Source of the DNA: Cyathus striatus
Taxonomy: Eukaryota; Basidiomycota; Agaricomycetes; Agaricales; Nidulariaceae
Length of the DNA stretch: 64,000 nt
Assembly (NCBI GenBank): GCA_025738555.1
Contig: JAOVFP010000009.1
Span: 682,001 to 746,000 of the forward strand
Reading direction: 5' to 3'
The notes under the pieces are model-generated. The model saw nothing but the letters and a program-made list of their open reading frames with translations. It was not told the origin of the DNA and made no database searches. This document shows, in pieces, positions 47,602 through 59,598 of the stretch. The position numbers and the translations under genes are program-made. Numbering within the stretch: position 1 is the first letter of the stretch; every line of letters starts with the position of its first letter.

Positions 47602-49519
47602 CTAAGAATTAATTTTCTCTAAACCACCATCTCCCGACGCTGCGACACGAATTTTCTCTCGCGCAGAATCGAGAACATGCTTCACTCCGTTATGCCCCAA
47701 TAAATGAGGAATTTGTTTGGAAAGAGTGGAGAGGCGAGATCGGGCATCACTGTCCAAATCCTTAATGCTGCCATGAAGCCCTTCTCCTTCGTCATCCCGA
47801 TGAGAGAACAATCTGAAAACAAAATCCATTGTAGAGCGAAGTTCTTCTTCACTTAATTGTACATCTCCGGTTGCAGAGTTATTGACACCAATGTCTCCTG
47901 TTCCTTGAATTACGGGGCGGATCATGTTGAAAGCACGGTCGAAGTTCTTCTCGTCGACATCGTTCAATACATTGGCGTTCATTCCTCCACGCATTTGCTT
48001 GTAACCTGCCATCACAATGATAAAAAACCTTAACATGTGGTTTAATATTTTGATGACGATGAACCAAGTAGAATCACACCTTGTATATGCAGTCTTCAAT
48101 TCTGCGCTGTGGAATTCGGCTGCAGCGTTCTCGTCTGCATCTCCATCAATCACGGAAATGATAGACATAGCTGCTGACAAGGCGCCGACAAAGGCAAGGT
48201 GGACTCCAGAGGAGAAGAAAGGATCAATAAAAGCTGTAAACTTTTATTTCAGAATTCTGTCGACATGATTTCATTTTAGGAATACCTGCTGCATCACCAA
48301 CTATACGATAGTTCAGTCTACCTACATCTTCGGCAGCGTAGCTGTAATCGCTTGCCATGTACACAGGAGAGCCTTTTCCTTCCTTATTTGGGACCATGGT
48401 GGCATCTCCTCGAAGTTGAGGAACGTCGCTGACATACTTAAATTGATCGAGATAAAATTCTTCTAGAGGCATGCCTTTCCTCTTTTCCTTTATGAACTCT
48501 TCGTGCATAACGAACCCAACGGAAGTCGTGTCGTCGTTGATGGGAATGTACCAGCACCACCCAGTGTTGTCTAATAATAGAAAGTAAGCGTAGCTCCTTG
48601 ATTTAGATTAGCTTAATGCATACCATGAAGAGTCTCAAGCACGGGTGAACCTAAAAATGTATAGTTCAATCAGTAAATTTGGCACAGATGGAAATCCACA
48701 CGCATTTAATATAACTAACCGAAACGCTCAGTTCCTTCACCGTAGCGTTTAGCGTTCTTGTAGTAGGCCCAGATAGCTGAATTCTTAAGATCCATTAATT
48801 TTTTATTGAGTTTTTCATATAAAAGCTAACGAACCTTGAGGCTCTGTGTCATTTTTCGGTCTTTATGGTATTTCATAGACAATAGACCTTGACGACCTGT
48901 AGCGTCGATTAGGTAGTCAAATTCAATAACTCCACTGGTCCCCTCGGTCTTAGATTCCCATTGGGCTGCGATGGGACGCGTTGAATCCTTCTCAGAAAAG
49001 ATCAGTGAATTGACTATGTGTTGATCGAAAACTTTCGCGCCCTGAGACGCGGCATGCTCGAATAAAATATTGTCATATTCTGCCCTATTCTAAATCCAAC
49101 ATAAACATGATGAAAAATCTTTAGCAAAAATATTCTATACTTACGACGTTCAATGCATGGTTTCCAGTGGTATGGTCAACCTTAAATCGCAATGAGCTTA
49201 TTATCGAAATGCTAAAGAATTTGAAGAAACACACAAAGTTTGTGTACGCGGCAGGAAAGTCTTTCCTGAGTTTGAAGGCACCACCAGGCTTTCTAACAAA
49301 GCCATGCGACAAAACTTTCTCGCGAGCACCTATATACTCCAGGAAGTAATTTGTACTAGCCAAAAGGGATTCCCCAATATGATATCGGGGGAACTTGGCA
49401 GCTTCAAGAAGCGTAACTTCGATTCCTCGACGTGCTAGGACACTTGCTGCATAGGAGCCACCTGGTCCACCGCCAATGACCAGGACAACTGATTTTTTTG
49501 GAACAGTTGAAGACGACAT
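47602..49519 (-). CDS. Flavin-dependent halogenase
   Basis: FADH2-dependent halogenase of the fungal phenolic type, related in motif pattern to the RadH/Rdc2 and Armillaria enzymes; it would install chlorine on an activated aromatic ring. Visible motifs: the FAD-binding VIGGGPGGSYAASVLARRG; FPRYHIGESLL; KPGGAFKLRK with the Lys expected at the halogenating site; DATGRQGLLSMKYH; the diagnostic GWCWYIPI; VGDAAAFIDPFFSSGVHLAF; and C-terminal helices ending EKINS. About seven introns splice in frame, one with donor GTGATT near 48075. The length of roughly 520 residues is normal and no lesion was seen. It sits between the PKS and a transporter, on the PKS strand. Chlorination of the PKS product is the natural inference. 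Confidence 0.9.
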
Positions 49520-50760
49520 AAGAATTCAAGTATCAGGGGCGGGGTGCAGGATTGATTGAAGCTGTAGGATTGGAAACAAGTAATGAATGAATGAAATTTT
49601 GCCTGGCTTATGTACGGCGTATTCACCGAGATAATCATGCTCTGAATCAGTAGATGTGAAAGATCAAAGATGTAGATGCTGTATTCGTAACTGTTGACGC
49701 CAGAATAGAAATAAGAAAAGTTGGTGAGAGTGAAAGGGAATGAAACAGGTCCACTGGGTTCAGAGAAGATCTATCTCCTAATAGTTATTCGTTATCTCAC
49801 GGTCTCCAGTGATCTCTCCGAGGAGTTCTTAACCCCTTTGTGCCGACCTCGGGAAATCCCATGGTTGAGGGCGAAGTTCGCACTGTGGGCATTGTTGGTT
49901 GTTGGAAATCATACTTGATCGTAGTGCGTAGGTACGTTCGTAGACGCATTGGAATTCTGGAACGGACCTTCTGACCGGAACAGACATAGTGACAAGGCTG
50001 GGACCCAGGATAAATTATTCACCATGCTATCTATCGGTAAGTAGTGTCGCGGAAGGTCAAAAATCATTCTATTTTTACACAAGTACCGTAAACAATCAAA
50101 CGTCTGCGGAAGTGGCATGATCTCCTGAAGGCCCATACTGGGAGTGCATTATTTAAGTACATATACAAACGAACTGAGCCAACGCAGGCCAGCTTTGTAT
50201 GTACATACCTTTCTCCTGGTTTTTAAAGAAATAGCCTGATATCCATTTGCCTCTCACAACAAATTCTCGTGCATTTAATTTTAGCAGAAGTCCGTCCGAT
50301 CATGCCTTCAAACACTCTCACATAATAACGTGTTCAGTATGGCTATGCTTCAGTATATTGAGTAAGTGACTTCTAGCTTGTGAAATTACTGTTTACTACG
50401 CACAAAATATTATCTGCTACATTTGGTACTTATACCCCATGGATTATAGTGTAGGATGAATCCCCTTGTTGTAGTCGGTTGTGTAGGACTCCGTGGAACT
50501 TGAGAATTGTTGTAGAATGATAAAGGCGAGTCACTGAGGAAAACCGATAGAGCCTAGGAACAACAAACTTAATTAAGCCCGAGTGGCTAGCGTAGCACAA
50601 CACACAGCCTCGAGGACAGATTTAAATTTAGAAATGTTGTAGTATGTAATAGTCATGGGCTCCTGACTAATCTAAACAGCCCCATATGTATATAGCAGCT
50701 CTATTGCGCAGAGAATCTGACCTTTCCCTTCCTGCCGTCTTTCCATCTCATCGTACTACT
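49520..50760. other. Divergent intergenic region of halogenase and MFS gene
   Basis: 1.2-kb shared upstream region, a candidate for co-regulation of the two genes. No gene or clear operator seen. Confidence 0.5.
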
Positions 50761-52938
50761 ATGGCAAGTTCAGATAAATCGATACCGGACGAAGATATCG
50801 ACAGAAAAACCTCTCCTTCTGTATCCAAAGGTATAGAAGAATCTACTCAAAAACCTTCTCCACCTAGTTTTCCGGATGGTGGCAGGGAGGCGTGGACAGT
50901 TAGAATCCCCCTGTGCACTTTATGTCATGAAATATTTACCTATATTTAGGTTGTGGCGGGTGCATGGTTGGCGGTATTTGTTTCGTTTGGATTTCTTAAT
51001 GCGTTCGGAGGTACGTATCAAGTAACACCTGAAATATCAGATACCCTCTAACATATATAATTTTTAGTGTAAGCCTTTCAATATGTTGCACTCTGGTTCA
51101 AGTCTCATGGTTTATGTAGCTTTCAGGCTTACTACAAAACACATCAACTGTCGGATCAGTCCGATAGTAATATCGCATGGATTGGTGCTTTTCAAAGTTT
51201 CTGGTATTTAAATCTCCCTATCTATAATATTTTCTGCCCTTAAGGTACCGATTTATTCGCAGTATATACTTCATGGGATCCATCTTCGGAAGTTTGTTCG
51301 ACAAATATGGCGCTAAAGTGAGTGCAATTGTATAGCTATGCAAGTTGTTATAAGATTAAATGCTAACCGGAGATTGAAGACTTTAATTCTCACTGGTGGT
51401 ATTGGATTTTCTTTTGCCTGCATGATGCAAAGCATTTGGTAATATACATAATATTTCCAGTGTAGGAGTAGAACTGATTTCTCGCAGCACAAAGTACTGG
51501 CATTTCTTTCTTGCTCAAGGTTTGCTGCAAGGAGTATGTTTATCGGCTCTGTTTTCTCCTTCATTTGCATGGTATGTATGCATTATCAAATAAACACTTT
51601 CGTTCCACCCTGAAAATAATATAGCATCAACCATTGGTTTTTTAAGCGGCGTGGTCTTGCCCTTGGTATAGTAACATCAGGTTCATCCGTAGGAGGGTTG
51701 TCTGGCCAATAGCAATTGACCACCTTATAATTAAGGTAACATATTGCATAAATCCGGAGGGATTCCCTGACAGTTATATTCAGGTCGGCTTTGGATGGGC
51801 CCTTCGCATATGTGGCTTCATTGCCTTGGTTTTAATTGCCGGATCTGTTCTGACTGTCAAGGGTCGTCTTCCTCCAAAAACAGGTACTGAGTTCTTCGCG
51901 TTTTCGTTATTCCGATCTCCGGCATATACCGCTTTCTGGTAAATGGTATAGTTATCAACTGTTGATTTCATACCAAATCCACCTTCCTCTTTTAGCCTGG
52001 GAATGTTTTGTATCGTATTTGGTATGTATTTGAGTGGTTATTCAGAGTTCTTTTTAAAAAACTGGACTAAATATATATGTTTCTAGGAATATTCTTCATT
52101 TTATTCTATCTTCCCAGCTATGGTTCTATCCATGGTTTTAACGAGAACATGATATTTTACTCGGTCTCGATCTTAAATGCTGCATCATTCGTATGTACTT
52201 TCGCGAGTATTTAATCTGCTGCTAATAATTTAATATAGTTTGGGCGAATTTTACCTGGTATGCAGTGTGATCAATTGAAGTTCTGGTTGTCTCACATATG
52301 CTCTAGGAATGGCAGCGGACTCCTGGGGCCGATTTAATATTATGATCGTAACTGGGTTAATCTCTGCTGCACTCGCCTTTGCAAGCATAGCTGCCAAAGA
52401 TACAGCTAGTATATTGGTTGTTGGTGGTGGGATAAATTCACTCGCACTCATTAAGGTAAAAAACTGATACCTTTTCGAAGCCCTTTACGGATTTACATCA
52501 GGGAATGTGCTAAGCTTGCAGGGAGCATGCGTCCCCCCTCTATTGGTTCGCAAATTATATGAGCTTTGTGGCATGTGATAGCTATATTTACATTATTTAG
52601 GATGACCCAAAGAAAATTGGAACTGCTATTGGTCAAATGTTAAGTGTTAGGTACGACTTTCATTGCTTGTTTTAAATCGAGTGCTTATTTTTTATATATA
52701 AAACAGCGCTTTTGGGGCTTTATTGGGGCCACCAATTTGCGGGTTTCTAATTGCCTTCAATGGGTTCAAGAGCGCTCAAATATTTTCTGGAGTTATGCTT
52801 GCAGTGGGAAGTTTGATTCTGGTAAGAACAGTGTTCTATTAGGCGTCAATATACACTAATTCTCGCGTATATTATTTCCAATTATAGATAATTCCGAGGA
52901 CTTACCTGTCTAAACCTGGCGCGTCTGTATTGGTTTAA
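50761..52938 (+). pseudogene. Monocarboxylate-porter-type MFS transporter, apparent frameshift
   Basis: Membrane transporter of the MCT group, a plausible exporter for the locus. The hydrophilic N-terminus MASSDKSIPDED is followed by the signature DGGREAWTVVAGAWLAVF. Next come LNAFG and VFQAYYKTHQLSDQ. The V codon can be built only by joining G at 51010, a single T at 51068 and C at 51120. Later blocks are SIFGSLFDKYGAK, INHWFFKRRGLALGIVTSG, VGFGWALRICGFIALV, GRFNIMIVTGLISAALAF, DDPKKIGTAIGQM and GALLGPPICGFLIAFNGF. At 51695-51697 the conserved GGVVWPIAIDHL is encoded one base out of frame after SSVGG. A splice skipping it (gtagga...attaag) keeps the frame but loses the motif. Either an inactivated gene or a missing G in the assembly. 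The stop is at 52936-52938. Confidence 0.8.
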
Positions 52939-53190
52939 CTTGTTCCATAAGTACATAGTTAGCTTGTACCTCGGTGAATTTGGATATGACACTATATTTC
53001 CTATAATCTGTACATAATACCGTAATCATAACGCATTATAGTATTGTGTCTTTCATGAATGACCTAACATACTTATTCCGTGTACACCAGTGAATAAATA
53101 TCGAATGCGGATCGACGCCTTACTAATTACATCATGCGTTAATGAATATCCAACGTCTTGAAGTATTAAATGCTCTAATACTAAAATGGG
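52939..53190. other. Intergenic 3' region
   Basis: AT-rich sequence downstream of the MFS gene, no gene seen. Confidence 0.4.
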
Positions 53191-53199
53191 TTGCAGTTT

Positions 53200-54480
53200 T
53201 CGACTTCACGTAATTGTTCCCACAGTCACATGCGCTTTTGGCTGACCTTGCAAATTCCAATGTCTTCCGTCTCCTGCCCATGGTCCCGGTTTCGCATGAA
53301 ATGACTTCCCCCTTCCCCTCTCCGCAGTTACAATCAACCCACATTCCTCGCGGCCTCAACGAGCCTTAGAAGAGTTCTAGGTATCGTGCTACGCCCCCAC
53401 TCCCCTCGGAGGACGCGAACGTACGTCCTTTTGGAATTGGACAACATCGATCGCAATAGGGTGGAATTGAGTGTCGTCGAGGGTGGTTGGACTATTTTAC
53501 AGGGGTACGGTACTACTGGATTGCGTGTGGCGCCCCTTTGATGCATGATATGAGGTGATTTGTGCTGTTCATACAGTTCAACAATCTTCCAAGGTACCCA
53601 CCTCCCTCCGCCCTGCCGTCTGCATGTGGAGGATGTAAGGATACTCTCCCTACTTCAGCTCTCAGTTCCTGTCCGCTCTAGGTGGAGGATGCCTCCCCTG
53701 CTTCCATTGGTGTTGCTATTCCGCGCAACCCATTCCAGCGCAATCATCGTCCTTGGGCAGCCAGCTGGTGCCTGAACCGTCTCTGGGGGCACACGTAAAG
53801 TAGACCTGTACCACAGCACCCCCGCCCCCGCTCTCTACCCTCCACAAACCATCTCCAAGACGCTAGAAGCGATATTATTAGAGACGGCAAGTGTATTCAC
53901 TACATTCGCTGTACCCACCAAGGTATCCCCTTTCCCTCCCTGACATGTAATGGATAGTGCTGATGCAGTTTGTGTAGGAAGAAGCTGTGACTGGATTAAT
54001 AGAGCTTTTTCGGATGTATCCACCTGATATGCATTTCTTTTCGAATTGCTGGACATGGGGGTATGAGGATGTATAAAGGCCGTTGCGAAGAGGTTTCATA
54101 GTAAGGTTTTCGTGTTTTCTCTTCATCTTTTCAGTGTCGCCCTCACTACTTCCTTCGATCTTACCCATTCTTTCCGTTGAGCCCCTCCATCGACATATAT
54201 CTACACTCACTATCTTCTCCTATCCTGTTCCTCCCTCCTCCCTTCCCACTTCATCTCAGACACCTCCACAGATCCACGTAGAGAAATACAAACACACTAT
54301 CGTCTCCCGCCTATCCGAGTCCTTCATGCGGAGCATCGTCACCTGCGATGGCGCCAGCATCGGCTCTGATTTCCTGGCGTTATTGGAAGTGCAGCAGTCT
54401 CGCGTTCCTCAACTCGGTATCTGTGCGCCACATACACTCGAGCACCCTCAATATCTCGTGGGTGCAGCAATATTGTATAT
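53200..54480 (+). pseudogene. Degraded gene, possibly DRMBL (SNM1/PSO2-like)
   Basis: GC-richer than its surroundings, with protein-like stretches broken by stops and frame changes. 53334-53540 reads YVLLELDNIDRNRVELSVVE. 53800-53920 reads ISKTLEAILLETASVFTTF. 53980-54065 reads LIELFRMYPPDMHFFSNCWT and then WGYEDV. 54270-54345 reads IHVEKYKHTIVSRLSESFMR and then SIVTCD. The last two pieces remind me of the C-terminal DRMBL region of SNM1/PSO2/Artemis-type DNA cross-link repair nucleases. The metallo-beta-lactamase His/Asp motifs are not visible. Probably a relic; the family call is tentative. Confidence 0.35.
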
Positions 54481-54539
54481 TGATTTGTTTATTATACTAC
54501 ACAGGTTCATTAGGTATTAAGTACTTTATTTCTTGTCCG

Positions 54540-56261
54540 TAGTATCTTCTAATAAAGTGATATGTTAGTTGGACTTGGTGCCCATACACCGTAAATCAAC
54601 TGTATACATATTATCCCCTATAGTCTACTACATAACTCACTTTGCATGAGAGCGGCAATTGGAGACTAAGGTTAAATAAAGGCAGTGAGCGTGGCCCGTG
54701 GTTCAGAGCGGTTCAGCTATCTGATTCATACTCCGTGGAGTGATGTCCGTCGTCGGAATATAACAAGATTAATCTTGACCCAAGACGTTCACGGTTAAGT
54801 GAACACGTCCACGCAGTGGACCTCATGATTGCTCGTGGGCGCACATGTGTCTAATAGGTATAAGGACAAGGGTCTTTGATGCAACTTTGATAAGCTTAAT
54901 AATATCACCGCCTTCCGCCACCCGTGAAGTCCGAATGACTTCACCGCCCATAGAACTACTCAGTACAGCAAGTCTTCAAAGGTGGTACCTAGATTCCAGG
55001 TGGAAGCCGATCAGGATCGTCCGTGTATACTTATAAAAAATTGCATATGGCACTCAAGTCAGTTTAAGAAACCTTCAGGATACTTCGCGTCGTCGTCACG
55101 CGACGAGTAGTAATTATTCAAATATGTCATCTTACCCGTTTTGGCTTTGTACATGAAAGTTGGAATAGTTATGTTTTACCGTGACAGTACACCGCTTCCG
55201 TCGCTACCGACTGAAGAAAAGATCATTCCATCAATGACTAGTGACTGCGGTACTTAATCTTGGTTAAGCTTGATTTTTGACTTGACTTCTGTGGAATCAA
55301 CGGAGCACTCTGTGAATGATGGAACTACTATTACTTATAATAGGCACACACACAGTAGTCAACTGTTCAGTTGTCGAGCAGCTCAGCCAGGATTTCACAC
55401 TCGCACTTTCCCCTCAATCCGAAGGCATGTCAGACAAATGACAAAGCTGTCCCCTAAATGCTGTTTGGGTTTCGGCGCTTCTCACACTGTGGAGCGCTTA
55501 CTAATTGTCAGAACTCACTTTCAGACGTCACAAAGTTTAACATCAGGTTGTACAGAGACTTGGGAGTGAGAACATGAGGACAAATGGATAGGCCAAAGGA
55601 TAGGTATCTAAGTTAAATAGAATAATACAGTAGCACGTAGATTACTTCGATTCACACAACGAGCCATACTGGAATGTTGCGAGATACTTGAATTGGTGCT
55701 GTACTAGTCGAGAAACCAGTTAAATACTCAATTGTAATTGCTCTTAAAGTCGATGACAATTACTTACATGCTCATGAGTCTGAAGAAAGCTTTGAAACAA
55801 TCATATTTACGTGAGAATAGTAGTATTCTAAATGCTATGGCAAGAAAGTAGATTATTTAATTTTATTAAAGTACAACAAAAATTACACTCATTAGTTGAA
55901 CTAGTACATTGATCATTTGTTGGATTTATTGTGTTTCCGTGCTCGATCAAGTCAACCTTTTACTAGTGCTACTGATTCAAGTTCATGTCCGTTAGAAGAG
56001 TTAGAACATTGTTCTAAGCTATGAGGCACTCTCACATATACAACTCAATTTTGTCAATGTTCAGCTCTTTTACAAAGCATGTGTACTTTGAGTGGTTCGA
56101 AATCCTGACTGATACTGCCGTGGTACCCGTAGTGGACTGTCGGTTGAGTCAAGGGTTTAAATATATAAATATCGGACTCAAATCGGACTTAGTGGTGGGA
56201 TTTATGGCTTAATTAACACTACTTAGATGCTATAGCGTCCATCATGCATCATTTACTGTAA
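54540..56261. other. Intergenic, no gene seen
   Basis: AT-rich sequence with scattered short open frames only. Nothing recognised. Confidence 0.5.
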
Positions 56262-57124
56262 TCACAAGTGGCAGGCAACTATTTTGCCGTCGCCATCAGC
56301 CGGCAAAATCAACAGCAATAACGTTAGGTATTGCAACTGGTAAAACAATTGCGAAACGTGGGCAAAATATTCGCAAAATGTTTTCTTATAAGGTAGAGAG
56401 CATGAGGTTCCAGCACCCTTACATAATCAACATTCTCGTCACAATAACATTGGAAATTCCTTCCTCACACATCATTTTTCCGAAAATCTAACTCCAACAA
56501 ATGATAGCTTTTGGTATTTGGATCAGAATGTTGGAATTATTTTTTCGAAATTTGGACTATACCCAGAGAAATTTAAGAAACATGTTTTTGAGTAGTAAAT
56601 ACGTTAAAATACCATATTAATGCATTTGCAAATGTTTGGAGGGCATTTTAATTTTTTGACCTCAAACATTTTGCACCTTACATAACATGTTTTAGATTAT
56701 GTAACATATTTACACATGATATAATGTCACGCTATGTCACATTTTGTGACAGCGAGAGCAGCTTAGACTTAGATATTGGTGACATATTGAGGTGTTCTTT
56801 GCTTAAACATCTTAGAATCACACTCTAGAGCACATTTAAGTTGATGTAGGGTAAACTAAAAGTCAAAATAGTAGTATATAATTTTTTTTTCTTTCCCAAA
56901 CCCAGAATTTTGCACCTCTTGGCGCTTACTAAGCTGATTACATAAGGGTGCTGGATTCTCATGCTCTCTACCTTATATGGAAAATATTTCCGTTTATGGT
57001 AATGTATTTTGCTTACATTTTGTCTACATCTTGCGATGGCACATATGTACCCAATATGTAATGTTATTGATGTCGAATTTACATTGATTTTGCCAACTGC
57101 AAAAAAGTTGCCCGCCACAAGTGA
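56262..57124. repeat. Fold-back / long-inverted-repeat element (about 863 bp)
   Basis: The outer ends are inverted: TCACAAGTGGCAGGCAACT at 56262 and its partner (GTTGCCCGCCACAAGTGA) at the right edge. A second, inner inverted pair lies at about 56390-56430 and 56937-56985, containing ATAAGGTAGAGAGCATGAG on one arm and its complement on the other. No coding capacity. The target duplication is unclear: AAT flanks both sides only if the end is set at CACAAGTG. Confidence 0.65.
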
Positions 57125-57941
57125 ATCATAGTGTCTTAAGTGATTCCATTATCTTCGGAGTGTTCAGTAACTACAGTCGAACTCCTTCTAACCCATACCC
57201 GAACCGAACAATGAAGTCAAAATGAGCGAACGATCGGTCGAAATGATCCAGTAGTCTCGACTCTCTATCATTCATATGCATCATGCCTCACCATAGCTCA
57301 TCATCCATTCATTGACAGTTATTCGCCTGAAAAAGGATTCGCTATCTCAAGCACCTGGGAATCGAATACTTACCAGAGTTTTAATAAGCTTCGAGTAGCT
57401 ACTCCTTGATTAATTTACAATCATGCATGGTGAAAAGCCATATATTTTAAAGGAGTAATGAACATTGTATAATGAAAGGAGTGGGGTCTTATGGGTCTTA
57501 TGGAGCAGATAGGCCGTGGACAACTTAACACATGGCGATGCTTTGAAGTAAACCAAAGGACTTTCAAAAGTTCCCGAAGTCACCGGACGCGTACAGAATT
57601 CCCAGAGGCTTACAATATAGGAAACCCTTTAGGGATTCCCGGTGTATTTACTAAAAATAAGTCAAATCATATCAGAAACGCCAGTGAGAACGGCATTCCA
57701 ATAGGTCTCTATGCTTTCTCCATTTGACCTCAATCAGAGATATACACTGTGATAAGGAATATGCGGATGTCCGTACCTAGAAGAAGTATATTTATTACAC
57801 GCAGATTTTGTAGACTAAAGTTAGAGGCAACTTTACTGTAACCAGTAAATTATTACATTTCTCAGCAGTTTAAATCATAAGATGACACAGCCTTCAAATT
57901 TAGGATATATGATACAGCATCATCTAAATGCAGTTTTTCAC
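57125..57941. other. Intergenic, no gene seen
   Basis: 3' side of the methyltransferase. A 78-codon plus-strand open frame at 57491-57727 has no motif. Confidence 0.5.
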
Positions 57942-59598
57942 CTAAGTAGGTATAGCCTCCAAAACAGCCTGGCCTGTTGATGCTCTAAGTGGAAAAATTT
58001 TCAGCAAACGAAAATTTCCTTGAGATATTAGCGCCTTCCACTCCATCAGAGTTCGTGTCCTTCCTCCATGCAGCGAACCCATGGCGAGGTCATACATAGT
58101 TGGAATCCCTTGGGAACTGGCTGGAATAATTCCGTCTACATCATGATTAAAGTTGCCGTCTATCCCGCAGAGAAGGTTTTTGTAGATCTCTGATTCCCCT
58201 TCCTTATCTTCTGCCTCGGTCCTAAAGTGGGGTGTGACGAGTCGGTCTATGATGAGGAGTTTCACGGGATTAGAGTTCCTAATACAAGTAAAAATCTCTA
58301 AAGCTTTCGAATTCGGATAGTTGTGACTAGAAGTAGAAGTGAATATGAAACTCCATATAGAAACAAAAACAGACGCAACATCATGTTTTTCAAAATAAAC
58401 ACGGCACCTTCCACTTCTTTCGGTTGAGCCGAAAAACAATCTTGTATTTGAAACTTGACTTTTCCCTCTAAAATCCATTTCTTCATACTTGGACTGGCTA
58501 TTTCGTTAGCAATGTTAATCGTTTCTTCAAGATCCTGGACTATAAAACGAAGATGTGGGATTGTGGGAAGAAGTAGCTCGGGCAACGAGCCAATGCCACC
58601 ACCCACGTCGACAAACAAAGTTTCTTCTGGGAATGAGCTAAACGGATAATCTATAAATCATAATCAGTCTTTTCCGCAAACAGGTGACTCTAATCACTTA
58701 CCCACAGTAAGGAACCCTAGACCTTCTGTGCGTCCCATGGCACGCATGGCAAGATTGAAGTTCTTTCCTCGATGTGAATTTTCAGGTGAGTGAAGCCACT
58801 TGTAAACTGGATCCCCCCCGGAATATAATGCGAAGGCCGATATGGGCGCAGCATTCTCATCCGAAAGAAAGCGCTCGCGTAAGAACTGTTCGAAATAAGG
58901 TGCTGCTAATTGCCCTTCGTGAACCCTGTCGGCCTATCAGTAACTAAGAAAAGAAACAATGACTAGAATGTTATACATAAGATCAAGATGAGCCTTAAAT
59001 TCTGGGTTATCGACAATGGTTAAGCTTGCAGTGGTGTTAGAAAATATTCCAGGTGTTGTTTCTTGAAATATTCCATGTTGTGATAGATAGCGAAGAAGAC
59101 GGGCTCAAAAAATATAAGTGGATACTGCGGACCAATAACACTGCATCCTCTACCTAATAGATCTTCATCTAGGTTACATTTCAAGGATAGTTCCTCTGCG
59201 GATAGATTCTCATTTGCGGTGTGGATGTGCTTTGCTATATCGTACTTCAGGACAATTTGTAAAGCTAGCGATGTATAGAACTGGAATAAGTCGTAAGTCA
59301 TTCATATACGAAAGATCATTGTATCACTTACTGAGCCTGCGGCTTCGAATACCAAATGACGGGGTGGAGTTACGAGACGTGCTAACCTTTCGCTGGCAAT
59401 GCGTAAAAGTGATGCTTCATTAGCAGCTATGTAATCCCCGTGAAAAGGTAAAGAGAGCTCTATCGCAGTCAGCTCGCCATTTCCTAGGCCCTTTGCATTT
59501 TCTAGCTTCTGCTCGAGATGCTTTTGAAGATCATGGCCTACACCTTCAATGATGTGAAGTAGCTCTGAGAGTCGGGCGATAGCGATTGTCTGAGACAT
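57942..59598 (-). CDS. SAM-dependent O-methyltransferase (COMT-like)
   Basis: Class I plant-type/fungal O-methyltransferase acting on hydroxylated small molecules, here probably a chlorinated phenol. The N-terminal dimerisation half has LPFHGDYIAANEASLLRIAS and FYTSLALQIVLKYDIAKHI. ARLLRYLSQHGIFQETTPG and SLTIVDNPEFKAHLDLM follow. The SAM motif is LFVDVGGGIGSLPELLL, then RFIVQDLEETI. The catalytic region reads FILKNMIHNYPNSKALEIF, with His where the family has its catalytic base, followed by VKLLIIDRLVTP. The end is STGQAVLEAIPT. Exons join cleanly except near 58930-58985: the expected LM-ADRVHEGQLA junction needs one more G at the acceptor. Canonical splicing there shifts the frame, and the alternative in-frame intron would be only 30 nt. 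Confidence 0.85.
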
